Source: Holophagaceae bacterium (GTDB taxonomy: Bacteria > Acidobacteriota > Holophagae > Holophagales > Holophagaceae). From it: a DNA stretch of 42,162 bases. Under the pieces are notes generated by a model. It ran no database searches. It had not been told where the DNA came from and saw only the letters and a program-made list of their open reading frames with translations. The DNA is taken from positions 1 to 42,162 of the forward strand of contig JANXQX010000041.1 in assembly GCA_025353305.1 (NCBI GenBank), in the 5' to 3' direction. A program made the translations under genes and the position numbers. Shown one piece after another: positions 25,001-31,055 of this stretch. Every line of letters starts with the position of its first letter. Positions within the stretch are counted from its first letter, which is position 1.

Positions 25001-25661
25001 ACGCAGTTTTGGAAGCATAAGACACGCTGCCGGCTACGGCGGTCACGCCAGGTCCAGTCACCGTAAAGGTGCCTGAAGCAGTGATGGTTGCAGGGGCCAT
25101 GTCTTCAGTGAAGGCTGCGGCAATGGCCGTGTTGGTGGGCACATCAGCAGTGGGCCCTGGAATCGTGGTGGCCGGGACTGTAAGGGTCACGCGGGGTCGG
25201 ATCGTGTCTGGGGCTGGCCCTGTCACAAAGGACCAGGCATAGGGATTCTCCAACGCCAAGCCTGTTGCTAGGCTTTTGGCACTGGTGACGGTGGCGACAT
25301 AGAGATTGTCGGGCGCGAGAGTAGTTCCCGCGGTCAGCGTAAAGGTTGCAGTTCTATTGGTGCCGTCGAGAGCCACTGTTCCCGTGGGGGACTGGGCCGA
25401 ACCGGCCGAGGTCACGGTAAAGGTTGCTCCGCTGGTAATCGGGGCCATCGCTTCACTGAAGGTGGCGGTAATGCCCGGATTGGTGACTGATACTCCGGTG
25501 GCATTGTTCAGCGGGGTCACCGCCGTCACCGTGGGTGGGTGCACCGCATTTGCGCCGGTGCCAAGGATCGGGTTTTGCGATCCGCAGCTGGTCGCCAAGG
25601 CAACCAGCAGCGCCGCGAGAGACACCATCAGGGGCTTGGTATAGCTTTTTAATAGGTTCAT
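22005..25661 (-). CDS. Giant lipoprotein with tandem Ig-like (Big_5/SbsA type) repeats and C-terminal DUF3494 domain
   Basis: 1218 aa. Lipoprotein signal with LATSC (Cys26). After a first Ig-like domain (about 40-150: VTAVTPLNNATGVSVT, ATFSEAM) come six close repeats of about 121 aa, each with DT(I/T)RPRVTL, TNTAIAAAFTEDMAPATI, TFTVTGPG, ATDLAGNALAGNQA and YVWTFTTG, then a more divergent Ig domain (SLTVCPDSTINATFNV). The last 210 or so residues are DUF3494 (LGLAGTYGIMSSNSIS, GTYTSGSTMSIN, ANAIWVFQIGSSL, NVFWVCTASATIG). A stalk displaying a beta-solenoid head fits an adhesin- or matrix-like surface protein; ice binding is possible but untested. Likely cotranscribed with the lipoprotein at 25819 and the OmpA gene below. 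Confidence 0.9.
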   Translation of the reverse strand: MNLLKSYTKPLMVSLAALLVALATSCGSQNPILGTGANAVHPPTVTAVTPLNNATGVSVTNPGITATFSEAMAPITSGATFTVTSAGSAQSPTGTVALDGTNRTATFTLTAGTTLAPDNLYVATVTSAKSLATGLALENPYAWSFVTGPAPDTIRPRVTLTVPATTIPGPTADVPTNTAIAAAFTEDMAPATITASGTFTVTGPGVTAVAGSVSYASKTAFFTPTTALAPLTTFTATITTAATDLAGNALAGNQAALPAASNYVWTFTTGPGPDTTRPRVTLTVPATTIPSQTNVPTNTGIAAAFTKDMAPATITASGTFTVTGPGTTTVSGSVTYASRIAVFTPVAELTPLTTYTATITMAATDLAGNALAGNQAALPAASNYVWTFTTGPGPDITRPRVTLTNPVTSIPPRTGVAVNAAVAAAFTEDMALSTILAPGTFTLTGPGSTVVAGTVSYASRTAVFTPTALLLPATTYTATITTVATDLAGNALAGNQAPLPAASNYIWTFVTGPAPDTIRPRVTITVPVTTIPGPTNVPVNTAIAAAFTEDMAPATITAPLTFTVKGPGGIAVEGSVTYASRTAIFTPVTALAVNTTYTATITMAATDLAGNNLAGNQAPLPGASDYVWTFTTGPAPDTTRPRVTITIPATTIPGPTTAVPINTAIAAAFTKDMAPATINVSSFTVTGPGGLLLQGGVSYASRSAVFTPLTALAPLTTYTATITMAAQDLAGNALAGNQAPLPAPSDYVWTFTTGVSTDTTRPRVTLTIPATTIPGPTDLVPTNTAITAVFSEDMDVNTISTSSFIVRGPGTTLVSGSVSYAFKTAIFTPTAVLQTSTTYTVTITLAATDLAGNALAGNQAPLPNPSDYVWTFRTGAPAIPGNITVTSTNPAAGSLTVCPDSTINATFNVPSGLRLDPSTVNASTVTVTGPSPAFTPVLSSSVVLDPLTGRIATFTPASNLTVGVTYTATIKGGSTGVKDLAIPANAMLSDFTWTFTVTNCQPAPLPSHLGLAGTYGIMSSNSISNTGASTMINGDVALYPGSSNGLLPAQVNGTIHIGDSIAQAAYADLLSAYNYYKNLPPGVTITAGADLGALYPASSGGIPPGTYTSGSTMSINTPLVLNAGGNANAIWVFQIGSSLTTTTPLGTVSLLGGANPRNVFWVCTASATIGVGTNFYGTIIAGVSITGQTGATIYGRLLAGAIGPGAIVLDSNTVNVPQ
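23040..25215 (-). repeat. Six tandem ~363-bp coding repeats in the giant lipoprotein gene
   Basis: The DNA encoding the TRPRVTL segment recurs near 23371, 23733, 24098, 24460, 24823 and 25187, so the unit is 362-365 bases. Units are similar at DNA level, including the stretch encoding GNALAGNQA. This points to recent tandem amplification and makes copy number liable to change by slippage or unequal exchange, or to assembly collapse. Confidence 0.85.
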
Positions 25662-25818
25662 TTGCTTCCTCTCTTGATCTGTTGCGGTCGAGTGGGATGG
25701 GGTTCAGCTGGCATAGGGCTCCTCTTTCTTGTGGTATTCGGTGGAAGTGCCCAGACAAGGCAACGCCAGACCATCCGCTTTCAGACGGAGACGCAACGGT
25801 GCAAGGTGCCTGGCGTAT

Positions 25819-26259
25819 CTAGCTAGGTTGTTCGACCTCCGCAGTGAAGACTGGTTCGTGGGTGGGTTCTGAGACCCGTCCACCGGGTTCCGGCGTGACA
25901 GTAATAAGGAATCGGCGGTGCGGTGTCACCGTGTCGAGGCTTCCTTCAAGATTGTTGTTCAACATCAGCGCACCGATATTTTGCCTAGCGGCATTCCGCG
26001 CCTGCAGCCACACCACATAGACCGTCGCGTCCGTTGCGAGCTTCGAGGGTGGCGCCAGGTGTTTGACCTTGATGGAGACTTTGACGTTGTCGTTCTCTCC
26101 GACCGTAGCCTTGACCGTCCCTTGGCTAGCAGGAACTTCAGCGGCGGATTGCATGATCTGGGGTTTTGCACAGCCAAGTGAGCTACCTACAAAAATCGTG
26201 GTTGCAGGCAATGCAACCGCTAAAACAACGCGCCGGATCTTCACGGTGGGTAGCCGCAT
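25819..26259 (-). CDS. Lipoprotein with the same beta-domain as the OmpA protein at 14837
   Basis: 146 aa from the ATG at 26259. GAGGAG lies just upstream, and the earlier ATG at 26274 would lie within about five bases of the predicted transcription start. Signal VVLAVALPATTIFVGSSLGC with a somewhat imperfect lipobox (SLGC, Cys30). The mature domain, VKVSIKVKHLAPPSKL, then ATVYVVWLQARNAARQNIGAL and FLITVTPEPGG, aligns by eye with IHITAKVKDLPQAS, LTYVLWGISPEGRATNLGEL and LIVTAEPYF of the gene at 14837. First gene of the operon driven by the sigma-54 promoter at 26290. Confidence 0.8.
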   Translation of the reverse strand: MRLPTVKIRRVVLAVALPATTIFVGSSLGCAKPQIMQSAAEVPASQGTVKATVGENDNVKVSIKVKHLAPPSKLATDATVYVVWLQARNAARQNIGALMLNNNLEGSLDTVTPHRRFLITVTPEPGGRVSEPTHEPVFTAEVEQPS

Positions 26260-26289
26260 GGGCAGACTCCTCATTTCTGAATTGAAAGG

Positions 26290-26305
26290 AGCAATTCTCA
26301 GACCA
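26290..26305 (-). promoter_or_regulatory. Sigma-54 (-24/-12) promoter for the lipoprotein/Ig/OmpA operon
   Basis: Minus strand TGGTCTGAGAATTGCT: TGG at -24, TTGC at -12, exact spacing. Predicted transcription start about 26279, 20 bases before the ATG at 26259. The two-dyad element starts 63 bases upstream at 26368. No equally good promoter is visible in the 157-base gap before 25661, so this one probably serves all three genes down to 20784. Confidence 0.72.
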
Positions 26306-26366
26306 TTTTTATAAGCCTAGTATTAGTAATGTTTGTGATCTTTTCGTACAGTACTTTTCTTGGCTC

Positions 26367-26409
26367 ATTCAATCAAGATGAAGTACCATATCTTTCAAAT
26401 CGAAGGAGA
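26367..26409. promoter_or_regulatory. Two-dyad enhancer-type element, copy B, in front of the activator gene
   Basis: ATTCAATCAAGATGAA followed 26 bases later by TTCAAATCGAAGG. It matches copy A at 40 of 43 positions. It sits in the divergent region between the lipoprotein (left) and the V4R activator (right). Its right end contains AAGGAG, the ribosome site of the activator, so a bound activator could also affect its own expression. Confidence 0.72.
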
Positions 26410-26420
26410 AACCCGGCCTC

Positions 26421-28088
26421 ATGCGCGCGGATGACCTGGACCCCAAGGAACTGCTGGAACTGGACCCCGAAGGCGGCGTGATCCGCTTCGCTGGACAGCG
26501 GGCGATCCTGCTTGATGCGGTAGCGATGGGACTTTTGCGTAAGTACCTGGTGGAAAATTTTGGGCTCAACGCGGCCCGCACCGTCTTCACCCAATTTGGG
26601 TTTGCTCATGGCTGGCGCATGGCCGAGGCCATGCAGTCCCACTTCAAATGGGACAGCGACGAAGAATGGCGCCTGGCTGGCACCCGCCTCAATAACTTCG
26701 AAGGCCTCTTCCGTGTGGAGGCGGGAAGCAAAGATCCCCTTTCCAAGGAAGGCGTGATGCTGGTCGCATCCTACGAGGCGGAGCAGCATTTATTGCACTT
26801 TGGCCGTGCCGATGCGCCCATGTGTTGGACCATCTCCGGCCTGATCAGTGGCTACCTCAGCCGCATTGCAGGGAAAGAGATCTTTGTCCTGGAAGACCGC
26901 TGCATGGGCAAAGGCGATGCGGGTTGCCACCTGCTGGGGCGCACCCGGAAAGATTGGGGCGACGAGCACGCCGATGAGCTGCGATTTTATAACTCCGACC
27001 GCCTGGCGGAATGCCTCGATGTATCCCTGCATCGGGTCACCCAGACCTTGAAGACTGCCGAGCACAGGCTTCTTGAGCGGCGCCGGGAATTGATCCGCGT
27101 GGCGCCTGATGTGGAAGAGCCCATGGGCATCGTCGCCAAGAGCACAGCGATGAAACTGGTGGTGAATTTGGCGTGCCGTGTGGCTTTGGTGGACTCCACC
27201 GTTCTGATCACCGGAGAAAGTGGATCAGGCAAAGAGCGCATCGCCCGGCTCGTCCATCACGAATCTACGCGGGCCGCGGGCCCCTTCATCGCGGTGAACT
27301 GCGGCGCCATCACTGAAACCCTGCTTGAAAGTGAGCTGTTCGGCCACGCCCGGGGTGCCTTCACTGGGGCGACCCACGATCGGCCGGGTCTGTTCGAGGC
27401 GGCCAACAATGGGACGCTGTTGCTGGATGAGATCGGCGAAGTCTCGCCGGGCATGCAGGTCAAACTTTTGCGGGTGCTCCAGGAGCGAGAAATCCGGCGG
27501 GCCGGCGAAAACAAAAACCGCAAGGTTGATGTGCGCGTATTGGCCGCTACCAATCGCGACCTCAACCAGGCGGTGGCGGAAGGCAGCTTCCGACAGGATC
27601 TCTACTATCGCCTGAAGGTCGTGGAACTCCACGTGCCACCGCTTCGCGAACGCAGGGACGATGTCCTGCCCCTCGCCCGGGTGCTGCTCGCTGATGTAGC
27701 GCTGCGGATGAAACGGAAAATCTCCGGGTTCGCCCCGGACGCGGCCGTGCAACTCCTGCGCTGCGAGTGGCCCGGCAATGTGCGCGAGCTTGAAAACGCC
27801 ATGGAGCGCGCCGTGGCGCTCGCCCGGGGCAGCCGCGTGGAATTCGAGGATCTGCCTGATGAAGTCAGACAGGCAATCCCCAGGCCCGTACCCACCAAGG
27901 GCGTGTTGCCGCTGGAGAAAGTGGAGAAGAGTTACATCCTTGCGGCAATGGATCTAAACGATGGCAACCAGACCCGCACCGCCGAGCAACTCCAGATCGG
28001 CTCAGCGACACTGTATCGAAAGCTCAAGAGCTACGGCATGATCGGCGTGAAGCGCGCGGGCGGGAAAGAGACCAAAGCAGTTAGCTGA
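26421..28088 (+). CDS. XylR_N/V4R sigma-54 enhancer-binding activator
   Basis: 555 aa. Residues about 20-110 are XylR_N-like and 110-175 V4R. Cys135, Glu158, Cys161 and Cys169 have exactly the spacing (+23, +26, +34) of the zinc ligands of the phenol sensor MopR/DmpR. AAA+ domain about 235-460: Walker A GESGSGKE, intact [12 protein letters not shown] loop, [18 protein letters not shown]. Fis-type HTH about 505-545 ([22 protein letters not shown]). XylR/DmpR proteins bind a small, often aromatic ligand that relieves repression of the ATPase; the phenol-contact residues do not line up obviously here, so the ligand is unknown. ATG with AAGGAG. It is flanked by copy B of the element and lies between two leftward surface-protein transcription units that carry the element. 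Confidence 0.93.
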   Translation: MRADDLDPKELLELDPEGGVIRFAGQRAILLDAVAMGLLRKYLVENFGLNAARTVFTQFGFAHGWRMAEAMQSHFKWDSDEEWRLAGTRLNNFEGLFRVEAGSKDPLSKEGVMLVASYEAEQHLLHFGRADAPMCWTISGLISGYLSRIAGKEIFVLEDRCMGKGDAGCHLLGRTRKDWGDEHADELRFYNSDRLAECLDVSLHRVTQTLKTAEHRLLERRRELIRVAPDVEEPMGIVAKSTAMKLVVNLACRVALVDSTVLITGESGSGKERIARLVHHESTRAAGPFIAVNCGAITETLLESELFGHARGAFTGATHDRPGLFEAANNGTLLLDEIGEVSPGMQVKLLRVLQEREIRRAGENKNRKVDVRVLAATNRDLNQAVAEGSFRQDLYYRLKVVELHVPPLRERRDDVLPLARVLLADVALRMKRKISGFAPDAAVQLLRCEWPGNVRELENAMERAVALARGSRVEFEDLPDEVRQAIPRPVPTKGVLPLEKVEKSYILAAMDLNDGNQTRTAEQLQIGSATLYRKLKSYGMIGVKRAGGKETKAVS

Positions 28089-28156
28089 TCAGCTACCTGA
28101 ACATCAGCTTCGGTGGGAAATCCAGGCTACGAGATCCGAGCTACTTAAAAAAAATA

Positions 28157-28184
28157 AAAGAGGCCGCTGGGATGCGGCCTCTTT
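28157..28184. terminator. Bidirectional intrinsic terminator
   Basis: AAAGAGGCCGC (28157-28167) pairs perfectly with GCGGCCTCTTT (28174-28184), 6-base loop. On the minus strand it is followed by TTTTATTTTTTTT, serving the gene 28217-30640; on the plus strand a short T-run may serve the activator gene. Confidence 0.88.
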
Positions 28185-28216
28185 CGTTCAGTTGGCAGTA
28201 TTTCCTTCGTGCCTAG

Positions 28217-30640
28217 TTACGGCGCGGGTTGAACCACGGTACTGCTATCGAGGGTGACCGCCGTTTGCGCCAGCAGCCTGCCGTTGATGGACGAGCCGGT
28301 TTGCATGGCGACCGCGGTTTGAGTCAGGACGATTCCCTCAATGTGAGCCGTGGTTCCGATATCCACCGAACCGCTGACCTGCCAGAAAACGTTCTTGGGT
28401 AAAGCGCCCCCCATCAGGATGATTTGCGTGGCATTGGCCAGGGTGAGGTTCTGGGCGATCTGGAAGATCCAAACATCTGTCGCGCTGCCCGTGAGGGTGA
28501 CATTGGTGGGGATCAACAGCCCTGTACCCCATTTGTAGACGCCCGGAACGAGGGTCATTCCGCCGATGTTGCCGGCCCCCAGTTCAGTGACACCCGCCGC
28601 GCGGCCCGCAGCTACTGTTAAGGCAATCTGCATGTCGCTGACGGCCGCGGTCATCTTGTCCGGGGTGGGTATTGCGTAATTGGACGCATACACCTTGCCG
28701 GTAACCTGGGTGGAGGTGGAGAACACATTTGAAGGATCAGCCGTCAACGCGAAGCCAGTGATGTAAGTGGCCGCAGCGGGGCTGACGCCAATGTTGCCGG
28801 TTATGGCAGAGGTCGGCACGGTGGAGATCCCGGTTTTTGTGAGGATCACGAAATTGCCGGCTGTACCTAGATTTACGGGAATTCCGGGCACCATGGCAGG
28901 CAAGGTGGTGAAGCTCCAGGTATGGTTCGTGGCAAGGGCAACGCGCACGGCGCTCTTGGCGCCGATGGTGATGGTCGCGGTATAGATGCGGCTGTTCACA
29001 AGGGAAGAGGCGGGCGTGAAGACGACCGTCGAATTGCCGTAAGCCACGGTGCCAAGGACTGCACCGGCACTGGAGGTCAAGGTGAACGTGCTGGTGGAGA
29101 GTGTGGCTTGATCCATCGCCTCGCTGAAGGTGGCGCTGATGCTGCCATTAAGCCCAACGCCGACGGCGCCGTTGAACGGGGTATTGGCAAGAACGGTCGG
29201 TATGACCGGGTTGCCACCGCCGGTGGTGAAACTCCAGGTGTGGTTCGCTGCCAAGGCGACCCCCAAGGCATTCTTAGCCCCGGTGGTGATGGTCGCTGTA
29301 TACAATCGGTTGCTCACGAGCGGTGTGGTGGGTGTGAAGACGGCTGTGGAATTGGCGTAGGTGACTGAGCCCTGGACCGCACCAACGCTGGAGGTCAGCG
29401 TGAACGTGTTCGTGGTCAAGGTGGTCTGATCCATTCCCTCGCTGAAGGCGGCGCTGACGTTGATGTTGAGGAGAACGCCGGTGGCGTTGTTGAGGGGGTT
29501 GGTGGCAAGGACCATCGGTATGGAGGCGATGCCACCGTCCGTCACCGTGCTGCCATCAAGGGTGACCGCCGTCTGCGCCAGCAATCTGCCATTGATGGAC
29601 GAACCCGTCCGCATGGCCACTGCTGTTTTAGTCAGGATGACTCCCGCGCAATGCGCGGTGGTCCCAATGTCAACGGCTCCGCTGACTTGCCAGAAGACGT
29701 TCTTGGGCAAGGCGCCACCCGCCAGGAAGATATTTGTGGCGTTAGCCATGGTGAGATTCTGGGCGATCTGGATGACCCAGACATCCGTCGCACTGCCCCT
29801 GAGGGTGACATTCGTGGGAATCAGGAGTCCGGTGCCCCATTTGTAAACGCCCGGAACGAGCGTCATCCCGCCGATGTTCCCGGCGCCCAATTCGGTGGCA
29901 TCGGGTGCGCGCCCCGCCGCATCGGTGAAGGCCAGTTCCATATCACTGACCGCCGTGGTCATGTTGGACGGGGTGGGCAGCGCGTAATTGGCCGCGTACA
30001 CCTTTCCCACAACTTGGGTCGAGGTCGAGAAAACATTCGAAGCATCTGCGGTCAATGAGAATCCGGTGATATAGGTGGCTGCCGCAGGACTGACCCCAAT
30101 GTTCCCGGTAACGGCGGAGATCGGCACCGTGGAAATTCCGGATTTTGCGAGAATCACGAAATTGCCAGCCGTTCCGAGATTCACCGGGAGTCCAGGCATC
30201 ATTTGGTGGCCGGTGGTGAGGCTCCAGACATGGTTGATCGGCAGGGGGACACCGAACGTGTTCTTGGCCCCGGTGGTGATCGTCGCCGTGAAGGGGGTGT
30301 TGCTCATGAGGTGGGCCGTCGGCCAGAAGACCGCGGTGGCGTTGGCGTAGACCACGGTGCCCTGCACCGGGACCGTCGAAGACCCGGAAGTCAACGTGAA
30401 GGTACTCGTATTGAGGGTGGCGGGATTCATCGCCTCGCTAAAGGTCACGCTCACGCTGCCGTTGAGAGCCATGTCGCTGGGGCCGTTAGGGGGGTTGCTG
30501 GACATGACCGACGGAGCGGTTGGCGGTGGCTGGGTTGTAACAATCTGATTGCTGGAGCCTCCACAGGCGGCCAGCGAGAGCAGGAACAGGAAGGTAGTTC
30601 CCTGTTTCAAGAGATTCGATTTGGAATTCATCAACATCAT
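28217..30640 (-). CDS. Lipoprotein with Ig-like domains and two DUF3494 domains
   Basis: 807 aa. Lipoprotein signal LFLLSLAACGG (Cys26). Order: Ig-like (about 40-145, VSVTFSEAMNPATL), DUF3494 #1 (about 150-370, PVNLGTAGNFVILAKSG to NGRLLAQTAVTL), two Ig-like domains (about 380-590, AAFSEGMDQTTL and ATFSEAMDQATL), DUF3494 #2 (about 595-805). The two DUF3494 copies are nearly identical over long stretches (GNIGVSPAAATYITGF, ELGAGNIGGMTLVPGVYKWG, LPKNVFWQVSG). ATG with AGGGAG. Surface adhesin/matrix or ice-binding-like role, as for the gene at 22005, with which it shares the promoter and element type. Confidence 0.9.
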   Translation of the reverse strand: MMLMNSKSNLLKQGTTFLFLLSLAACGGSSNQIVTTQPPPTAPSVMSSNPPNGPSDMALNGSVSVTFSEAMNPATLNTSTFTLTSGSSTVPVQGTVVYANATAVFWPTAHLMSNTPFTATITTGAKNTFGVPLPINHVWSLTTGHQMMPGLPVNLGTAGNFVILAKSGISTVPISAVTGNIGVSPAAATYITGFSLTADASNVFSTSTQVVGKVYAANYALPTPSNMTTAVSDMELAFTDAAGRAPDATELGAGNIGGMTLVPGVYKWGTGLLIPTNVTLRGSATDVWVIQIAQNLTMANATNIFLAGGALPKNVFWQVSGAVDIGTTAHCAGVILTKTAVAMRTGSSINGRLLAQTAVTLDGSTVTDGGIASIPMVLATNPLNNATGVLLNINVSAAFSEGMDQTTLTTNTFTLTSSVGAVQGSVTYANSTAVFTPTTPLVSNRLYTATITTGAKNALGVALAANHTWSFTTGGGNPVIPTVLANTPFNGAVGVGLNGSISATFSEAMDQATLSTSTFTLTSSAGAVLGTVAYGNSTVVFTPASSLVNSRIYTATITIGAKSAVRVALATNHTWSFTTLPAMVPGIPVNLGTAGNFVILTKTGISTVPTSAITGNIGVSPAAATYITGFALTADPSNVFSTSTQVTGKVYASNYAIPTPDKMTAAVSDMQIALTVAAGRAAGVTELGAGNIGGMTLVPGVYKWGTGLLIPTNVTLTGSATDVWIFQIAQNLTLANATQIILMGGALPKNVFWQVSGSVDIGTTAHIEGIVLTQTAVAMQTGSSINGRLLAQTAVTLDSSTVVQPAP
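28230..30200 (-). repeat. Internal duplication of the DUF3494 segment
   Basis: About 660 bases near 28230-28880 recur at about 29540-30200, both encoding a DUF3494 domain with the same start (PVNLGTAGNFVIL) and end (LLAQTAVTLD). The middle holds two similar Ig-like units. A recent Ig-plus-DUF3494 duplication explains it. Confidence 0.75.
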
Positions 30641-30720
30641 GGCTCCCTGGCGGTAGCGGTTTGTCTAAAATTCATGAATAGACAACCCGCTTGTGGCGGA
30701 GCGCATGAACGTGTAACTAG

Positions 30721-30736
30721 AGCAATTTTCTGTTCA
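30721..30736 (-). promoter_or_regulatory. Sigma-54-like promoter for the second Ig/DUF3494 gene
   Basis: Minus strand TGAACAGAAAATTGCT has a perfect TTGCT at -12 and T-G at -24, but A replaces the second G. The element copy C starts 64 bases upstream, matching the other two sites. Predicted leader about 70 bases. Confidence 0.5.
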
Positions 30737-30798
30737 TACTGTTAACATATATTATTATAGTATTTATGTTACATTTTAAACAACAATTGGAGCCATTT

Positions 30799-30840
30799 GT
30801 TCAATCATTATGAAGGACTAGCTCCTTCAATTCAGAGGTG
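30799..30840. promoter_or_regulatory. Two-dyad enhancer-type element, copy C
   Basis: TTCAATCATTATGAA and, 26 bases after the first core, CCTTCAATTC with a weakened right arm (AGAGG). About 31 of 42 positions agree with copy A, with both cores and their spacing kept. It lies in the divergent region between the Ig/DUF3494 gene (left) and the CheB-CheR gene (right). The rest of 30641-30955 holds a small hairpin CCAGA/TCTGG (30886-30901) and no gene. Confidence 0.6.
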
Positions 30841-31055
30841 GGGACGGCGCTCCTTCAGTCTGGCGATCCGAAAAAGGAGGCCCAACCAGATTCGAGTCTG
30901 GCGGAATGATTTAGGCATTTCAGTGGTGCATCATCCAGGTAACAGGGAACCGCCATGACCCGAAAGAAAGCCGATCTTCAGACACCCAAACCGAAGCTTC
31001 CAGCTCCGCCTTCCGAACCGGACCGGCTCCTTCCGGTTCATCTGAAGCCGTTTCT

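Noticed and set aside
22005..25661. Tandem repeats as a CRISPR or satellite array
   Set aside because: Units of about 363 bp encode a continuous Ig-like protein; there is no short repeat/spacer pattern and no cas gene.
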